From Peribacillus muralis (lineage in GTDB: Bacteria; Bacillota; Bacilli; Bacillales; DSM-1321), in contig NZ_LMBV01000009.1 in NCBI RefSeq assembly GCF_001439925.1, forward strand, positions 62,001 to 126,000: a stretch of 64,000 nucleotides of DNA, written 5' to 3'. This document shows positions 44,494 to 52,753 of the stretch, one piece after another (position 1 is the stretch's first letter; every line of letters starts with the position of its first letter). The position numbers and the translations under genes are program-made. The notes under the pieces were generated by a model. It was not told the origin of the DNA, made no database searches, and was given only the letters and a program-made list of their open reading frames with translations.

Positions 44494-44706
44494 TCACAAG
44501 CGGGTATACTTCCTTTCAATTTTCTTTAGCTCATCTGATAGTCCGAATAAGGTGTGTAAGACAGCAGTTTGGATATATAGATTCATATAATTATCGTTGC
44601 TCTTCTTTTGGAAGGATAAATCATGCTTTTCATCGATTATTGTAGTGATGCACTCATTAATTTCACTCCACAATTCTTGCATTCTATCTTTCGTTTTAGT
44701 CTCCAT
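44494..44706 (-). CDS. Small helical protein of unknown function
   Basis: This 70-residue hydrophilic, all-alpha protein has a well-placed AAAAAAGGAG site before ATG 44706. The sequence forms two amphipathic helices with a Tyr/Asn-rich turn (SNDNYMNLYIQT). No family recognised. Its stop region overlaps on the other strand with a short fragment at 44389-44529. Confidence 0.55.
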   Translation of the reverse strand: METKTKDRMQELWSEINECITTIIDEKHDLSFQKKSNDNYMNLYIQTAVLHTLFGLSDELKKIERKYTRL

Positions 44707-45114
44707 AATCTCCCACTCCTTTTTTTATCATTCTATCCACTCTATTAAATACTTATACTTATTTTCACTCATTTTCATCCACTAATTTCCGACAAGATAT
44801 AAGACATCTCTCATTCATGCTCGAGGATTGTCATATATATGGTGAGGATTCCGTACCATTGCGTTCAAAAAATGAAATATGATTTCAGTCACAAGAAATC
44901 CGAAGTAGAAGAAAAAGGGTTTTTCGACACAATAATTGTAAATACATTACAAATTGACTAAATTTATATTGCTAATAATCCTTGTAGTAACATATAATTC
45001 AGAATATACGTAAAATTCTTTAAATTATATGGTCGCAGGAGAGTTGAGATCTGACACCATATGAAATGAAGATTTTTATAGTAAATCAATCGTTCCAATG
45101 AGAGGAGATGGAAA
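44707..45114 (+). other. Long leader/intergenic region before cstA
   Basis: These 408 bases between divergent genes hold promoter-like AT-rich sequence. I see no recognisable riboswitch or small gene. A cre-like site sits at the cstA start codon itself. Confidence 0.3.
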
Positions 45115-47172
45115 ATGAAAGCGCTTAAATCGGTCATTCTTTGGGGGATCATATCCGCTGTCGGTGCGGTGAGCTTTGGTTTCGTCGCTTTAAATCGCGG
45201 GGAAAGCATTAACGCCATGTGGATTGTCACTGCAGCACTTTGTGTTTATTCTATTGCCTATCGCTTTTATAGTAAATTCATTGCACAGAAAGTGTTTGAG
45301 CTGGATGATGATCGCCAGACACCATCAGAAGCGAATAATGATGGGAAGGACTACGTGCCTACGAATAAATGGGTATTGTTTGGTCACCATTTTGCAGCGA
45401 TTGCTGGAGCGGGACCTCTCGTTGGCCCCATTCTCGCAGCCCAGATGGGATATTTACCAGGGACGCTATGGCTTGTAGTCGGAGTTGTGTTGGCTGGTGC
45501 CGTCCAGGATTTCATCATTCTTTTCGGCTCGATGCGCCGTAATGGTAAATCCTTGGGAGAGATGATCAAAGAGGAAATTGGGCCCGTTACAGGCTTGATA
45601 GCCATGGTTGGAATTCTTGGCATCATGATCATCTTATTGGCGGTACTTGCCCTCGTTGTCGTAAAGGCACTGGTCGGGAGCCCTTGGGGTATGTTCACGA
45701 TTGCAGCGACGATACCGATTGCCGTACTTATGGGCATCTACATGCGCTATATAAGGCCCGGCCGGGTTGGTGAAGGGTCCATTATTGGCATCATCTTATT
45801 GATGCTTGCTTTGTATTTCGGTCGTTTTGTAGCGGAAAGCGCGACATTGGCGCCGATGTTCACATTCAATGGCGAAACGATTGCCATTATGTTGATTGTT
45901 TACGGATTCGTTGCTTCTGTATTGCCGGTATGGATGTTATTGGCCCCGCGTGATTACTTAAGTACATTCTTGAAAATCGGAACGATCATCGGTTTGGCGC
46001 TTGGTATCTTCATCGTCATGCCAAGCCTTGAAATGCCTGCAGTCACTCAATTCGTTGATGGAACTGGACCCGTATTCGCCGGAAATTTATTCCCGTTCCT
46101 ATTCATTACGATCGCTTGTGGAGCGGTATCGGGATTCCATGCACTCGTTTCATCTGGTACAACTCCTAAAATGATTGAACGCGAATCCCATGCACGTCCA
46201 ATCGGGTACGGAGCGATGCTGACTGAATCGTTTGTAGCCATCATGGCAATGATCGCAGCCTGCGTACTGACTCCAGGGATTTACTTTGCGATTAACAGCC
46301 CAGGCGCGGTTGTCGGAACGGAGCCGGCCCAAGTTGCGGCGACGATATCGGATTGGGGTTTTATTTTGACCCCTGAGATGATTACAGATCTTGCAGATGA
46401 TGTAGGAGAAGAGACCATTTTATCTCGTACTGGAGGGGCGCCGACCTTTGCGATCGGGATGGCCCATATCTTCTCGCAAGTTATCGGCGGAGCCTCGCTG
46501 ATGGCGTTTTGGTATCACTTTGCGATTCTGTTCGAGGCGTTGTTCATATTGACGACCATTGATGCAGGAACAAGGGTGGGGCGTTTCATGATCCAGGATA
46601 TTATCGGCACATTTTACAAGCCATTTTCCGAAACGAATAGATGGCTCCCTAATATTATTGCCACGGCCATTTGTGTAATCGGTTGGGGATACTTCCTTTA
46701 TCAAGGGGTCATCGACCCGCTTGGCGGAATCAATACCCTTTGGCCGTTGTTTGGAATTGCCAATCAGATGCTTGCCGCCATTGCGTTGCTGCTAGGGACG
46801 ACAGTCCTGTTCAAGATGGGCAAAAAAGCGTACACATGGGTCACGCTTTTACCTACTACATTCATATTGATAGTGACTATGACGGCTGGTTGGCAAAAGC
46901 TGTTTCACGAAAACCCGGCGATCGGCTTTTTAGCGCATAAGGATAAATTTAAAGCGGCCTATGAGAAAGGGGAAATCCTTGCCCCTGCAAAAGATTTAGC
47001 CGAGATGAAGCAGGTCATCGTCAATGACTATGTGGATGCTACACTTTGTGCCATCTTCATGATCGTTGTAATCACCGTCCTTATTTCTGCAATAAAACTG
47101 TGGATAAAAGTGCTGAAGAACCAGAGAATAGATTTGCATGAATCGCCTTATGTATCGAGAAAGACATCATAA
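45115..47172 (+). CDS. cstA: Carbon starvation protein CstA (CstA/BtsT family)
   Basis: This 685-residue membrane protein has 16 or so helices. It shows the CstA signature IAGAGPLVGPILAAQMGYLPGTLW at about residues 98-121, with GAVQDF following, and SGTTPKMIERESHARPIGYGAML at about 344-366. Family members import pyruvate or peptides and are induced in carbon limitation. It is longer than B. subtilis CstA (about 600) and closer to E. coli CstA (701). A cre-like element overlaps its start codon. A YbdD-like gene follows after 13 bases, as in E. coli. Confidence 0.92.
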   Translation: MKALKSVILWGIISAVGAVSFGFVALNRGESINAMWIVTAALCVYSIAYRFYSKFIAQKVFELDDDRQTPSEANNDGKDYVPTNKWVLFGHHFAAIAGAGPLVGPILAAQMGYLPGTLWLVVGVVLAGAVQDFIILFGSMRRNGKSLGEMIKEEIGPVTGLIAMVGILGIMIILLAVLALVVVKALVGSPWGMFTIAATIPIAVLMGIYMRYIRPGRVGEGSIIGIILLMLALYFGRFVAESATLAPMFTFNGETIAIMLIVYGFVASVLPVWMLLAPRDYLSTFLKIGTIIGLALGIFIVMPSLEMPAVTQFVDGTGPVFAGNLFPFLFITIACGAVSGFHALVSSGTTPKMIERESHARPIGYGAMLTESFVAIMAMIAACVLTPGIYFAINSPGAVVGTEPAQVAATISDWGFILTPEMITDLADDVGEETILSRTGGAPTFAIGMAHIFSQVIGGASLMAFWYHFAILFEALFILTTIDAGTRVGRFMIQDIIGTFYKPFSETNRWLPNIIATAICVIGWGYFLYQGVIDPLGGINTLWPLFGIANQMLAAIALLLGTTVLFKMGKKAYTWVTLLPTTFILIVTMTAGWQKLFHENPAIGFLAHKDKFKAAYEKGEILAPAKDLAEMKQVIVNDYVDATLCAIFMIVVITVLISAIKLWIKVLKNQRIDLHESPYVSRKTS
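45116..45129. promoter_or_regulatory. cre-like site at the cstA start
   Basis: TGAAAGCGCTTAAA overlaps the cstA start codon and matches the CcpA consensus except at the penultimate base. Confidence 0.4.
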
Positions 47173-47185
47173 GGGAGGGGTGGCA

Positions 47186-47389
47186 ATGTTGAAAAGATTG
47201 ATCAAGATACTCAGCTACAGAAAACAGTTTGTCAGTTTACTTGTCGGTGTGCCCAGCTATGATACCTATGTGGCACACATGGAGGTTCATCATCCACAAG
47301 ATCCCGTAAAGACCAGGAAGGAATTTTTCTGTGAAGCGCAAGATGAACGCTATAATGCAAAGGGTGGCAAAGTGTCTAGATGCTGTTAA
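47186..47389 (+). CDS. YbdD/YjiX family protein (DUF466)
   Basis: This 67-residue small protein is homologous to E. coli YbdD and YjiX, which follow cstA and btsT and are needed for the transporter's function. It has the conserved GVPSYDTYVAHMEVHHPQDP core (residues 24-43), then a FFCEAQDERYN segment and the terminal SRCC double cysteine. ATG 47186 follows AAGGGAGGGG; the longer open frame starts inside cstA. A terminator lies at 47405. Confidence 0.9.
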   Translation: MLKRLIKILSYRKQFVSLLVGVPSYDTYVAHMEVHHPQDPVKTRKEFFCEAQDERYNAKGGKVSRCC

Positions 47390-47404
47390 TTGATTATACG
47401 TTTG

Positions 47405-47436
47405 AAGGCTCCTCGATTTTGAGGGGCCTTTTTTTG
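47405..47436 (+). terminator. Terminator of the cstA unit
   Basis: AAGGCTCCTC (47405-47414) pairs with GAGGGGCCTT (47421-47430), followed by T residues. Confidence 0.9.
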
Positions 47437-47557
47437 CGTATGAGTGTAGTGGGAAGTAAGCAGTATTATCACGCTTTATTTATATTGATGTAAGGTAACC
47501 TTACACCGAGGTATTTAAATGGAAAAAATATATTGAATTTATAGAATATTAAGTATA

Positions 47558-47574
47558 TGATAAAAAATATAACA
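47558..47574. promoter_or_regulatory. TnrA/GlnR-type box 1 before the ammonium operon
   Basis: The site TGATA-N7-TAACA differs at one base from TGTNA-N7-TNACA. Confidence 0.5.
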
Positions 47575-47579
47575 TATAT

Positions 47580-47596
47580 TGTTAGAAAACATAACA
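47580..47596. promoter_or_regulatory. TnrA/GlnR-type box 2 before the ammonium operon
   Basis: The site TGTTA-GAAAACA-TAACA matches TGTNA-N7-TNACA exactly. Its centre is 22 bases from that of box 1, two helical turns. Confidence 0.7.
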
Positions 47597-47622
47597 TATA
47601 TAAAATAAGGGGGATAAATAAT

Positions 47623-48837
47623 ATGCAAATGGCGGATTCGGTTTTTATGTTTTTGGCTACGATGATGGTTTGGCTAATGACACCAGGGATTGCCCTGTTT
47701 TACGGGGGGATGGTGAAAAGTAAAAATGTCCTGAATACGGCCATGCATAGTTACATGCCGCTGGCTGTCATTTCGATTCTTTGGGTGTTAATTGGATATT
47801 CGTTATCGTTTTCACCGGGAAATACGCTCATGGGAGGGCTGGATTGGGTTGGATTAAAGGATGTAGGCTTTGAACCTGGTCCATATAGCGAAACTATTCC
47901 TCATAGCTTATTCATGTTATTCCAAATGACTTTTGCCGTTTTAACTGTATCAATCATTGCAGGTGGGATTGCCGAACGGATGAAGTTTTCAGCATTTTTA
48001 ATTTTTACGATCCTGTGGTCTTTATTGGTATACGCACCGGTTGCTCACTGGGTATGGGGAGGCGGCTGGCTTGCGCAGCTTGGTACGCTTGATTTTGCAG
48101 GGGGCAACGTTGTTCATATTTCTTCAGGAGTTGCCGGTTTGGTTTTAGCGATCATGATAGGGAAAAGGAAAGAATCGGGCGACAGTGCGCCGCATAATCT
48201 CCCCTTAACGTTCCTTGGAGGATCATTAATCTGGTTCGGCTGGTACGGTTTTAACGTTGGAAGCGCCTTGACGATCAATGCAGTGGCGATGACGGTATTC
48301 GTCAATACAGCCGTTGCCGCAGCGGCTGGCATCATAGGCTGGCTGATCGTTGAGTACATGGCTAATAAAAAGGCGACATTGCTTGGAGCAGTATCCGGAG
48401 CGATTTCCGGGTTAGTTGCCATTACACCAGCTTGTGGATTCGTGACGCCTGCATCCTCCATCATTATAGGAGTCGTCGGTGGAGCCATTTGCTTCTGGGG
48501 CGTATTCTTCTTGAAGAATAAGTTGGGTTACGACGATGCACTGGACGCTTTCGGGTTGCACGGGATAGGTGGAACATGGGGCGGCATCGCTACAGGTTTA
48601 TTCGCAACGACTTCCGTTAACGAAGCTGGTGCAAATGGATTGTTTTATGGGGATTTCAACTTACTGTGGAAGCAGCTTGTAGCAATCATTGCGACATATA
48701 TTTTCGTTGCCTTGGTCACTTATGTCATCGCTAAAGCCATTAACGTGTTCGTTCCATTACGTGTCAGTGAAGAAGATGAGTCAATGGGATTGGATCTTAC
48801 ACTTCATGGAGAAAAAGCCTATCATGAATCAATATAA
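47623..48837 (+). CDS. nrgA: Ammonium transporter (Amt/NrgA)
   Basis: This 404-residue Amt/MEP/Rh channel protein has 11 helices. The signature GNVVHISSGVAGLVLAIMIG (about residues 164-183) holds the first pore His and DAFGLHGIGGTWGGIATGLF (about 307-326) the second, the twin-His pair. The N-terminus MQMADSVFMFLATMMVWLM suggests no cleaved signal. The start ATG 47623 follows a GGGGGATAAATAAT site; the frame before it is noncoding and contains the TnrA boxes. The PII gene follows after 15 bases, the classical Amt-PII pair. Confidence 0.96.
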   Translation: MQMADSVFMFLATMMVWLMTPGIALFYGGMVKSKNVLNTAMHSYMPLAVISILWVLIGYSLSFSPGNTLMGGLDWVGLKDVGFEPGPYSETIPHSLFMLFQMTFAVLTVSIIAGGIAERMKFSAFLIFTILWSLLVYAPVAHWVWGGGWLAQLGTLDFAGGNVVHISSGVAGLVLAIMIGKRKESGDSAPHNLPLTFLGGSLIWFGWYGFNVGSALTINAVAMTVFVNTAVAAAAGIIGWLIVEYMANKKATLLGAVSGAISGLVAITPACGFVTPASSIIIGVVGGAICFWGVFFLKNKLGYDDALDAFGLHGIGGTWGGIATGLFATTSVNEAGANGLFYGDFNLLWKQLVAIIATYIFVALVTYVIAKAINVFVPLRVSEEDESMGLDLTLHGEKAYHESI

Positions 48838-48852
48838 AAGGAGGGTGGCTAT

Positions 48853-49215
48853 ATGTCAGAGGTTTTAACGAAAATAGAAATCATTACACGTCCAATCAAG
48901 TTTGAGCAATTCAAAGCCGAACTAGCAAAAATAGGGGTAAGCGGCATGACTGTATCGGAAGTGAAGGGAACGGGTCTTCAAAAAAGCTATGTAGAATCGT
49001 ACAGAGGCAAAAATCGGGAAATGTTCTTGCACGACCGCTTGAAAATCGAAATCGTCGTTTGTGAAGTTCCAGTTCAGGAAGTTGTGGACGTAGCACGAAA
49101 ATTCCTAAGCACAGGTAAACCCGGTGACGGTAAGATTTTCATTTATGAATTGGCGAATGTGGTGAATATCCGCACCGGAAAAGAAGGACATGATGCGCTG
49201 AAGAACGAGTTTTAA
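48853..49215 (+). CDS. nrgB: PII nitrogen regulatory protein (GlnK/NrgB)
   Basis: This 120-residue PII protein pairs with the ammonium channel. Visible motifs: the T-loop GTGLQKSYVESYRGKNREMF at residues 38-57 and the C-terminal ATP-binding GKPGDGKIFIYELANVVNIRTG at about 90-111. In B. subtilis the homologue (NrgB/GlnK) blocks the Amt channel in nitrogen excess and binds TnrA. Context and sequence support the same roles here; the T-loop differs in detail from enteric GlnB, as normal for Bacillus. Confidence 0.96.
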   Translation: MSEVLTKIEIITRPIKFEQFKAELAKIGVSGMTVSEVKGTGLQKSYVESYRGKNREMFLHDRLKIEIVVCEVPVQEVVDVARKFLSTGKPGDGKIFIYELANVVNIRTGKEGHDALKNEF

Positions 49216-49280
49216 GGCGAAAACAGACCATTATTTGAAGGATTCAGTAGAATGAAGATTGAAGAAAGGGAGCAAAAAAA

Positions 49281-49463
49281 ATGGGGAGACTGGTCCGAAT
49301 CGTTAATGCGAAGAAACAGAAGATTGCCGCTACTCTCATTTCAGAAGGAATTTATCAACCAGATGATCGATCTTTTTTATTGGATTTGCCATTAAAGAAT
49401 CTAGAGGAAATTTTGTCGCTTCGAACTAAATCGTCCTTCCGCAATCCCCGTTTAAATAAATAA
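49281..49463 (+). CDS. Small basic protein, FbpA-like
   Basis: This 60-residue basic protein starts at ATG 49281 after a GAAAGGGAG site. The KKQKIAATLISEGIYQPDDRSF segment followed by LPLKNLEEIL matches the short Fur-regulated basic protein A family as I recall it (Lys-rich helix, Leu-Ile, Gly-Ile/Val-Tyr, then Leu-x-x-Leu-Glu). No Fur box is evident nearby, so a link to iron is only suggestive. It is followed by a terminator at 49470-49490. Confidence 0.6.
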   Translation: MGRLVRIVNAKKQKIAATLISEGIYQPDDRSFLLDLPLKNLEEILSLRTKSSFRNPRLNK

Positions 49464-49469
49464 AGCATC

Positions 49470-49497
49470 AGCCGTTCCCCTGGAGCGGCTTCTTTTT
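49470..49497 (+). terminator. Terminator after the FbpA-like gene
   Basis: AGCCGTTCC pairs with GGAGCGGCT around a short loop, followed by TTCTTTTTG. Confidence 0.75.
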
Positions 49498-49798
49498 GCT
49501 TATTGCATCCATCACATCAACGGCTTTGGTTATGATGTATTGATGAAAATAATCGTTTGAAGAACCGTTTTCTTGAATCACCCATGGAAATCCGGGAGTT
49601 TTCCAACTATAATGGGTAAGGACATAAATTCTAATCCGATTTTTTTGCTTTTTTTGACGCTTTTCGCTTAGTTACTTCCATTTTTCTTTATTTTGCAAAA
49701 AGTGAAGGGGTAACGTCTTTAAAAATCGGTGCAATTTATTACGAGGATTCTCTTACATGGAGAAATTATTAATATGTTTTATTAAGAGGTGAAGGGAA
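49498..49798 (+). other. Intergenic region before the LytTR gene
   Basis: About 300 AT-rich bases show no supportable gene, operator or leader structure; the LytTR gene's promoter must lie here. Confidence 0.3.
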
Positions 49799-50449
49799 AT
49801 GGACCAATTTACGGTCGAATCCGTTTTAAATATCATCAGGGAGTTTGTACCGAAGGATGCTTCAATTTCCGTGGCTGATTCTGAGAAATACATTTATTAT
49901 CAGCCGAGCAAGCAAGTCGATTTAAGGATAAAACCGGGTGATTTAATAAGTGAAAATACAGCTACGTACAAGGCATTGAGTGTCCGTAAAAAAATCGGGG
50001 TGCAAGTTGAGAGTAATGTATTTGGCGTACCTTACTATGGGTTGAGTGTACCGATCATGAATGAGGGCAATCCTCTAGGGGCGGTCACGGCGATTTTGCC
50101 ATCAAAGCCATTAATTTTACCTACATCATTCCTGACCATTAAAATAGATGACCGCTGGATTCCGCTTCCGTATGATGAAATTATGTATTTAGAAGCACAA
50201 AACAGGAAGACGAAAATTCAGTCCGAAGTTGTGAGTGGATATCATAAAATGAACTTAAGTGACTTGGAATTCATATTACCGAGCGATTTATTCATTCGGG
50301 TGCATCGTTCTTATATCGTCAATATCAATTATATTCAAGAAATCCTTCCTGATTTTCATTCAACATTTTTACTTATAATGAAGGACAGTTCCAAAATCCA
50401 AGTCAGTCAAACATATGCAAGTCAATTCAGGAGAGCACTCGGTTTTTAG
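49799..50449 (+). CDS. LytTR-family transcriptional regulator with an N-terminal sensor-like domain
   Basis: This is a 216-residue protein. Residues 120-216 form a LytTR DNA-binding domain: DRWIPLPYDEIMYLEAQNRKTKI is the strand that enters the DNA groove, then FIRVHRSYIVNINYIQEI. Residues 1-110 look like a small PAS-like sensor (ISVADSEKYIYYQPSKQVDL, YGLSVPIMNEGNPLGAVTAIL) rather than a phospho-receiver domain: no Asp pocket is visible. The stop codon lies inside its terminator. It lies directly before the CoA-transferase gene and probably controls it. Confidence 0.85.
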   Translation: MDQFTVESVLNIIREFVPKDASISVADSEKYIYYQPSKQVDLRIKPGDLISENTATYKALSVRKKIGVQVESNVFGVPYYGLSVPIMNEGNPLGAVTAILPSKPLILPTSFLTIKIDDRWIPLPYDEIMYLEAQNRKTKIQSEVVSGYHKMNLSDLEFILPSDLFIRVHRSYIVNINYIQEILPDFHSTFLLIMKDSSKIQVSQTYASQFRRALGF

Positions 50450-50460
50450 TGCTCTCCTTT
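50431..50460 (+). terminator. Terminator overlapping the LytTR stop
   Basis: GGAGAGCACT (50431-50440) and AGTGCTCTCC (50449-50458) form a perfect stem that contains the last codons and the stop of the LytTR gene. Confidence 0.8.
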
Positions 50461-50579
50461 ATGTGATGAAAATGCTGTCTGATGCCCAAATTAAGGCATT
50501 TCATTCGGAAATGAATGTGACAATTACACTGGATTGATAAAATTGAGTGTAAGAAATGCAAGAAATGGGGGTTTTTCAG

Positions 50580-52100
50580 ATGAAAGAAAGCGTTCTCAAT
50601 AAAATCCGCAATGAACAATTCAAGGGGAAGGTTGTTACAGCGGAGGAAGCAGCTTCATGGATTAAAGATGGGATGAAGCTTGGTATGAGTGGATTCACTC
50701 GTGCTGGTGATGCTAAAGTAATCCCAATGGCTCTAGTTGAAAGGGCTAAAACTGAAAAGTTTAAAGTTGATGTTTATACGGGCGCATCGTTGGGGCCGGA
50801 AGTCGACCAACATATGGCGGAAGCCGGTATCATCCATAAACGCTTACCGTTTCAAGCGGATAAAGGTATTCGAAATAAAATCAATGCCGATGAAGTCACG
50901 TATGTGGATCAGCATTTATCTCATACAGCTGAACAGGTTCGTCAAGGGATTGTTGGACCTATCGATTTTGCAATCATCGAAGCATTGGCTATTACGGAGG
51001 AAGGGTTAATCATCCCGACAACTTCTGTAGGTAACTCGGCCATCTTCGTTCAAGAAGCTAAACATGTAATCATTGAATTGAACGTGTCTCATCCAGAAGG
51101 ATTGGAGGGCATGCATGATATATATATACCAGCTAGACAAGGGGAACGCGAACCCATTCCGATGACTGGCATAAGCGATCGCCTAGGCTCCATCGGCATC
51201 CCGGTTGACCCAGAAAAGGTAAAGGGGATCGTCGTTTCAACAGATCTTGATGCACCTTCGACAATTGTGCCACCTGATGAGGAAACAGCAACCATTGCCA
51301 ATCATCTGATAAATTTCCTTCGTGAAGAAATCAAGGCTGGTCGTTTATCGGAAAGTCTTGCACCGCTTCAATCAGGTGTCGGGTCTGTAGCAAATGCCGT
51401 ATTCGCCGGTTTTTTGAATTCTGAATTTACAGATTTGGAAGTATACTCAGAAGTGCTGCAAGATGCGGTATTCGATTTAATCGATGCTGGGAAAGTTAAA
51501 TTCGCTTCAGGGTGTTCCATTACTTTAGCTGAAGAAAAAGGAAAACAAGTTTACGGTAATCTTGATAAATATCGTGATAAACTCGTTCTGCGGCCGCAAG
51601 AAATATCCAATCATCCTGAAATTATCCGTCGTCTCGGTTTGATTTCAATCAATACAGCGTTAGAGTGTGACATTTACGGCAACGTAAACTCCACGCACGT
51701 TTCTGGGTCAAGAATGATGAATGGAATTGGTGGTTCAGGAGATTTTGCACGAAACTCACGCCTCGGTATTTTCGTAACGAAGTCATATGCAAAAGGCGGA
51801 AATATATCCAGTATCGTTCCTTTCGTTTCTCATGTGGATCACACTGAGCATGATGTGGATGTATTAGTGACAGAGCAGGGCATCGCTGACCTACGCGGTC
51901 TGGCACCAAAAGAGCGCGTGGAATTAATCATCGAAAACTGTGCACATCCTGACTACCGTCCGCAGCTTCGTGCATATTTCACGGAAGCCGTCGCGTTAAC
52001 TGGGGGACACCAAACCCCGCATATTCTTGAAAAAGCATTCTCATGGCATACGAACCTAATGAAAAATGGTACGATGCTTGAAGCAGTCCTTCAAGTTTAG
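50580..52100 (+). CDS. Acetyl-CoA hydrolase / succinate CoA-transferase family
   Basis: This 506-residue enzyme of CoA-transferase family I (Ach1/ScpC/Cat1 type) moves CoA between acetate, succinate or propionate, or hydrolyses acetyl-CoA. Motifs are ITEEGLIIPTTSVGNSAIFV at about residues 138-157, GSGGSGDFAR-like NGIGGSGDFARNSRLG near 380-395, and the C-terminal VTEQGIADLRGLAPKERVEL. ATG 50580 follows a GGGGG site. A cre-like sequence lies just inside the gene at 50585. A large terminator closes it. Confidence 0.92.
   Translation: MKESVLNKIRNEQFKGKVVTAEEAASWIKDGMKLGMSGFTRAGDAKVIPMALVERAKTEKFKVDVYTGASLGPEVDQHMAEAGIIHKRLPFQADKGIRNKINADEVTYVDQHLSHTAEQVRQGIVGPIDFAIIEALAITEEGLIIPTTSVGNSAIFVQEAKHVIIELNVSHPEGLEGMHDIYIPARQGEREPIPMTGISDRLGSIGIPVDPEKVKGIVVSTDLDAPSTIVPPDEETATIANHLINFLREEIKAGRLSESLAPLQSGVGSVANAVFAGFLNSEFTDLEVYSEVLQDAVFDLIDAGKVKFASGCSITLAEEKGKQVYGNLDKYRDKLVLRPQEISNHPEIIRRLGLISINTALECDIYGNVNSTHVSGSRMMNGIGGSGDFARNSRLGIFVTKSYAKGGNISSIVPFVSHVDHTEHDVDVLVTEQGIADLRGLAPKERVELIIENCAHPDYRPQLRAYFTEAVALTGGHQTPHILEKAFSWHTNLMKNGTMLEAVLQV
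50585..50598. promoter_or_regulatory. cre-like site inside the CoA-transferase gene start
   Basis: AGAAAGCGTTCTCA has 13 of 14 matches to the CcpA cre pattern, at codons 2-7. Confidence 0.4.
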
Positions 52101-52129
52101 AAAATAAATGTCAAAGCCAGGCTTAAAAT

Positions 52130-52185
52130 GTACCCTATAGAATAGATACTTTGAAAAAAGTCTATCCTGTAGGGTACTTTTGTTG
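52130..52185 (+). terminator. Terminator of the CoA-transferase gene
   Basis: GTACCCTATAGAATAGA pairs with TCTATCCTGTAGGGTAC (16 of 17), followed by TTTTG. Confidence 0.88.
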
Positions 52186-52226
52186 AATTTCCATTGCCCA
52201 TAGTTTTTGGAGGGTTTGTAATTAGA
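52186..52226. repeat. Repeat-linked linker preceding copy B
   Basis: ATTGCCCATAGTTTTTGGAG and the following bases recur after copies B and D with small changes, so they belong to the repeat module. Confidence 0.6.
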
Positions 52227-52360
52227 CCGTTTCATTCCACCGCAGGCGCTCCCTTATCCAGAGGCGGTCCGTGAGCCTCCTCGGCTTTTAGCCTGCGAGT
52301 TCTTACGAAGACACGCATTTCCCGCAGGAGTGTCGCCGCCTTCCGTTTCATTCCACTCTG
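52227..52360 (-). repeat. Interspersed repeat, copy B
   Basis: This copy of about 134 bp is bounded by the direct repeat CCGTTTCATTCCAC at both ends. In the middle it reads GCCTGCGAGTTCTTACGAAG and then CATTTCCCGCAGGAGTGTCG. It is in reverse orientation relative to copy A. Confidence 0.85.
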
Positions 52361-52418
52361 TGTAAAAACGAAAGTTGAATCCAGATTGCTCACAGTTTTG
52401 GAGGACTTGGAAATTGAA
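52361..52418. repeat. Linker between copies B and C
   Basis: CCAGATTGCTCACAGTTTTG and the following bases match the linker upstream of B and downstream of D. Confidence 0.6.
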
Positions 52419-52553
52419 AGTTTCATAGCACTACAGGCACTTAGATTTCCAGAGGCGGTCCTGAAGTATCCTCGGCTTTAGCCTGCGAGTTCTTACGAAG
52501 ACGTGCATTTCCCGCAGGAGTGTCGCACCGCACCCTCTGTTTCAATCCACTCT
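52419..52553 (-). repeat. Interspersed repeat, copy C
   Basis: This copy of about 135 bp is in the same orientation as B and shares GCCTGCGAGTTCTTACGAAG and CATTTCCCGCAGGAGTGTCG with it. It is more diverged at its left end (AGTTTCATAGCACTACAGGC). Confidence 0.85.
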
Positions 52554-52753
52554 AAATTGGCTACACTAAGTTAGACAATTATTATAAGGGTCAGTAGTTT
52601 AACAAAGACTACGATAAAATGAAATTTTTCTATGACTATACGCGAAGTTTGAACATTCACCCGACGATTAATGAACAAATGGTACAACAAAAGAGAAGTC
52701 CACGCAAAGTAATGAAAAGTGAGTATGACGGAAGATAAAGTGGAACTCCAGAA

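Noticed and set aside
47557-47622. Longer N-terminus for the ammonium transporter
   Set aside because: It covers the TnrA boxes, has no binding site and would place a charged extension before the first helix.
52232-52426. Minus-strand 64-codon frame over repeat copy B
   Set aside because: It lies wholly in the repeat, has no binding site and is not kept open in the other copies.
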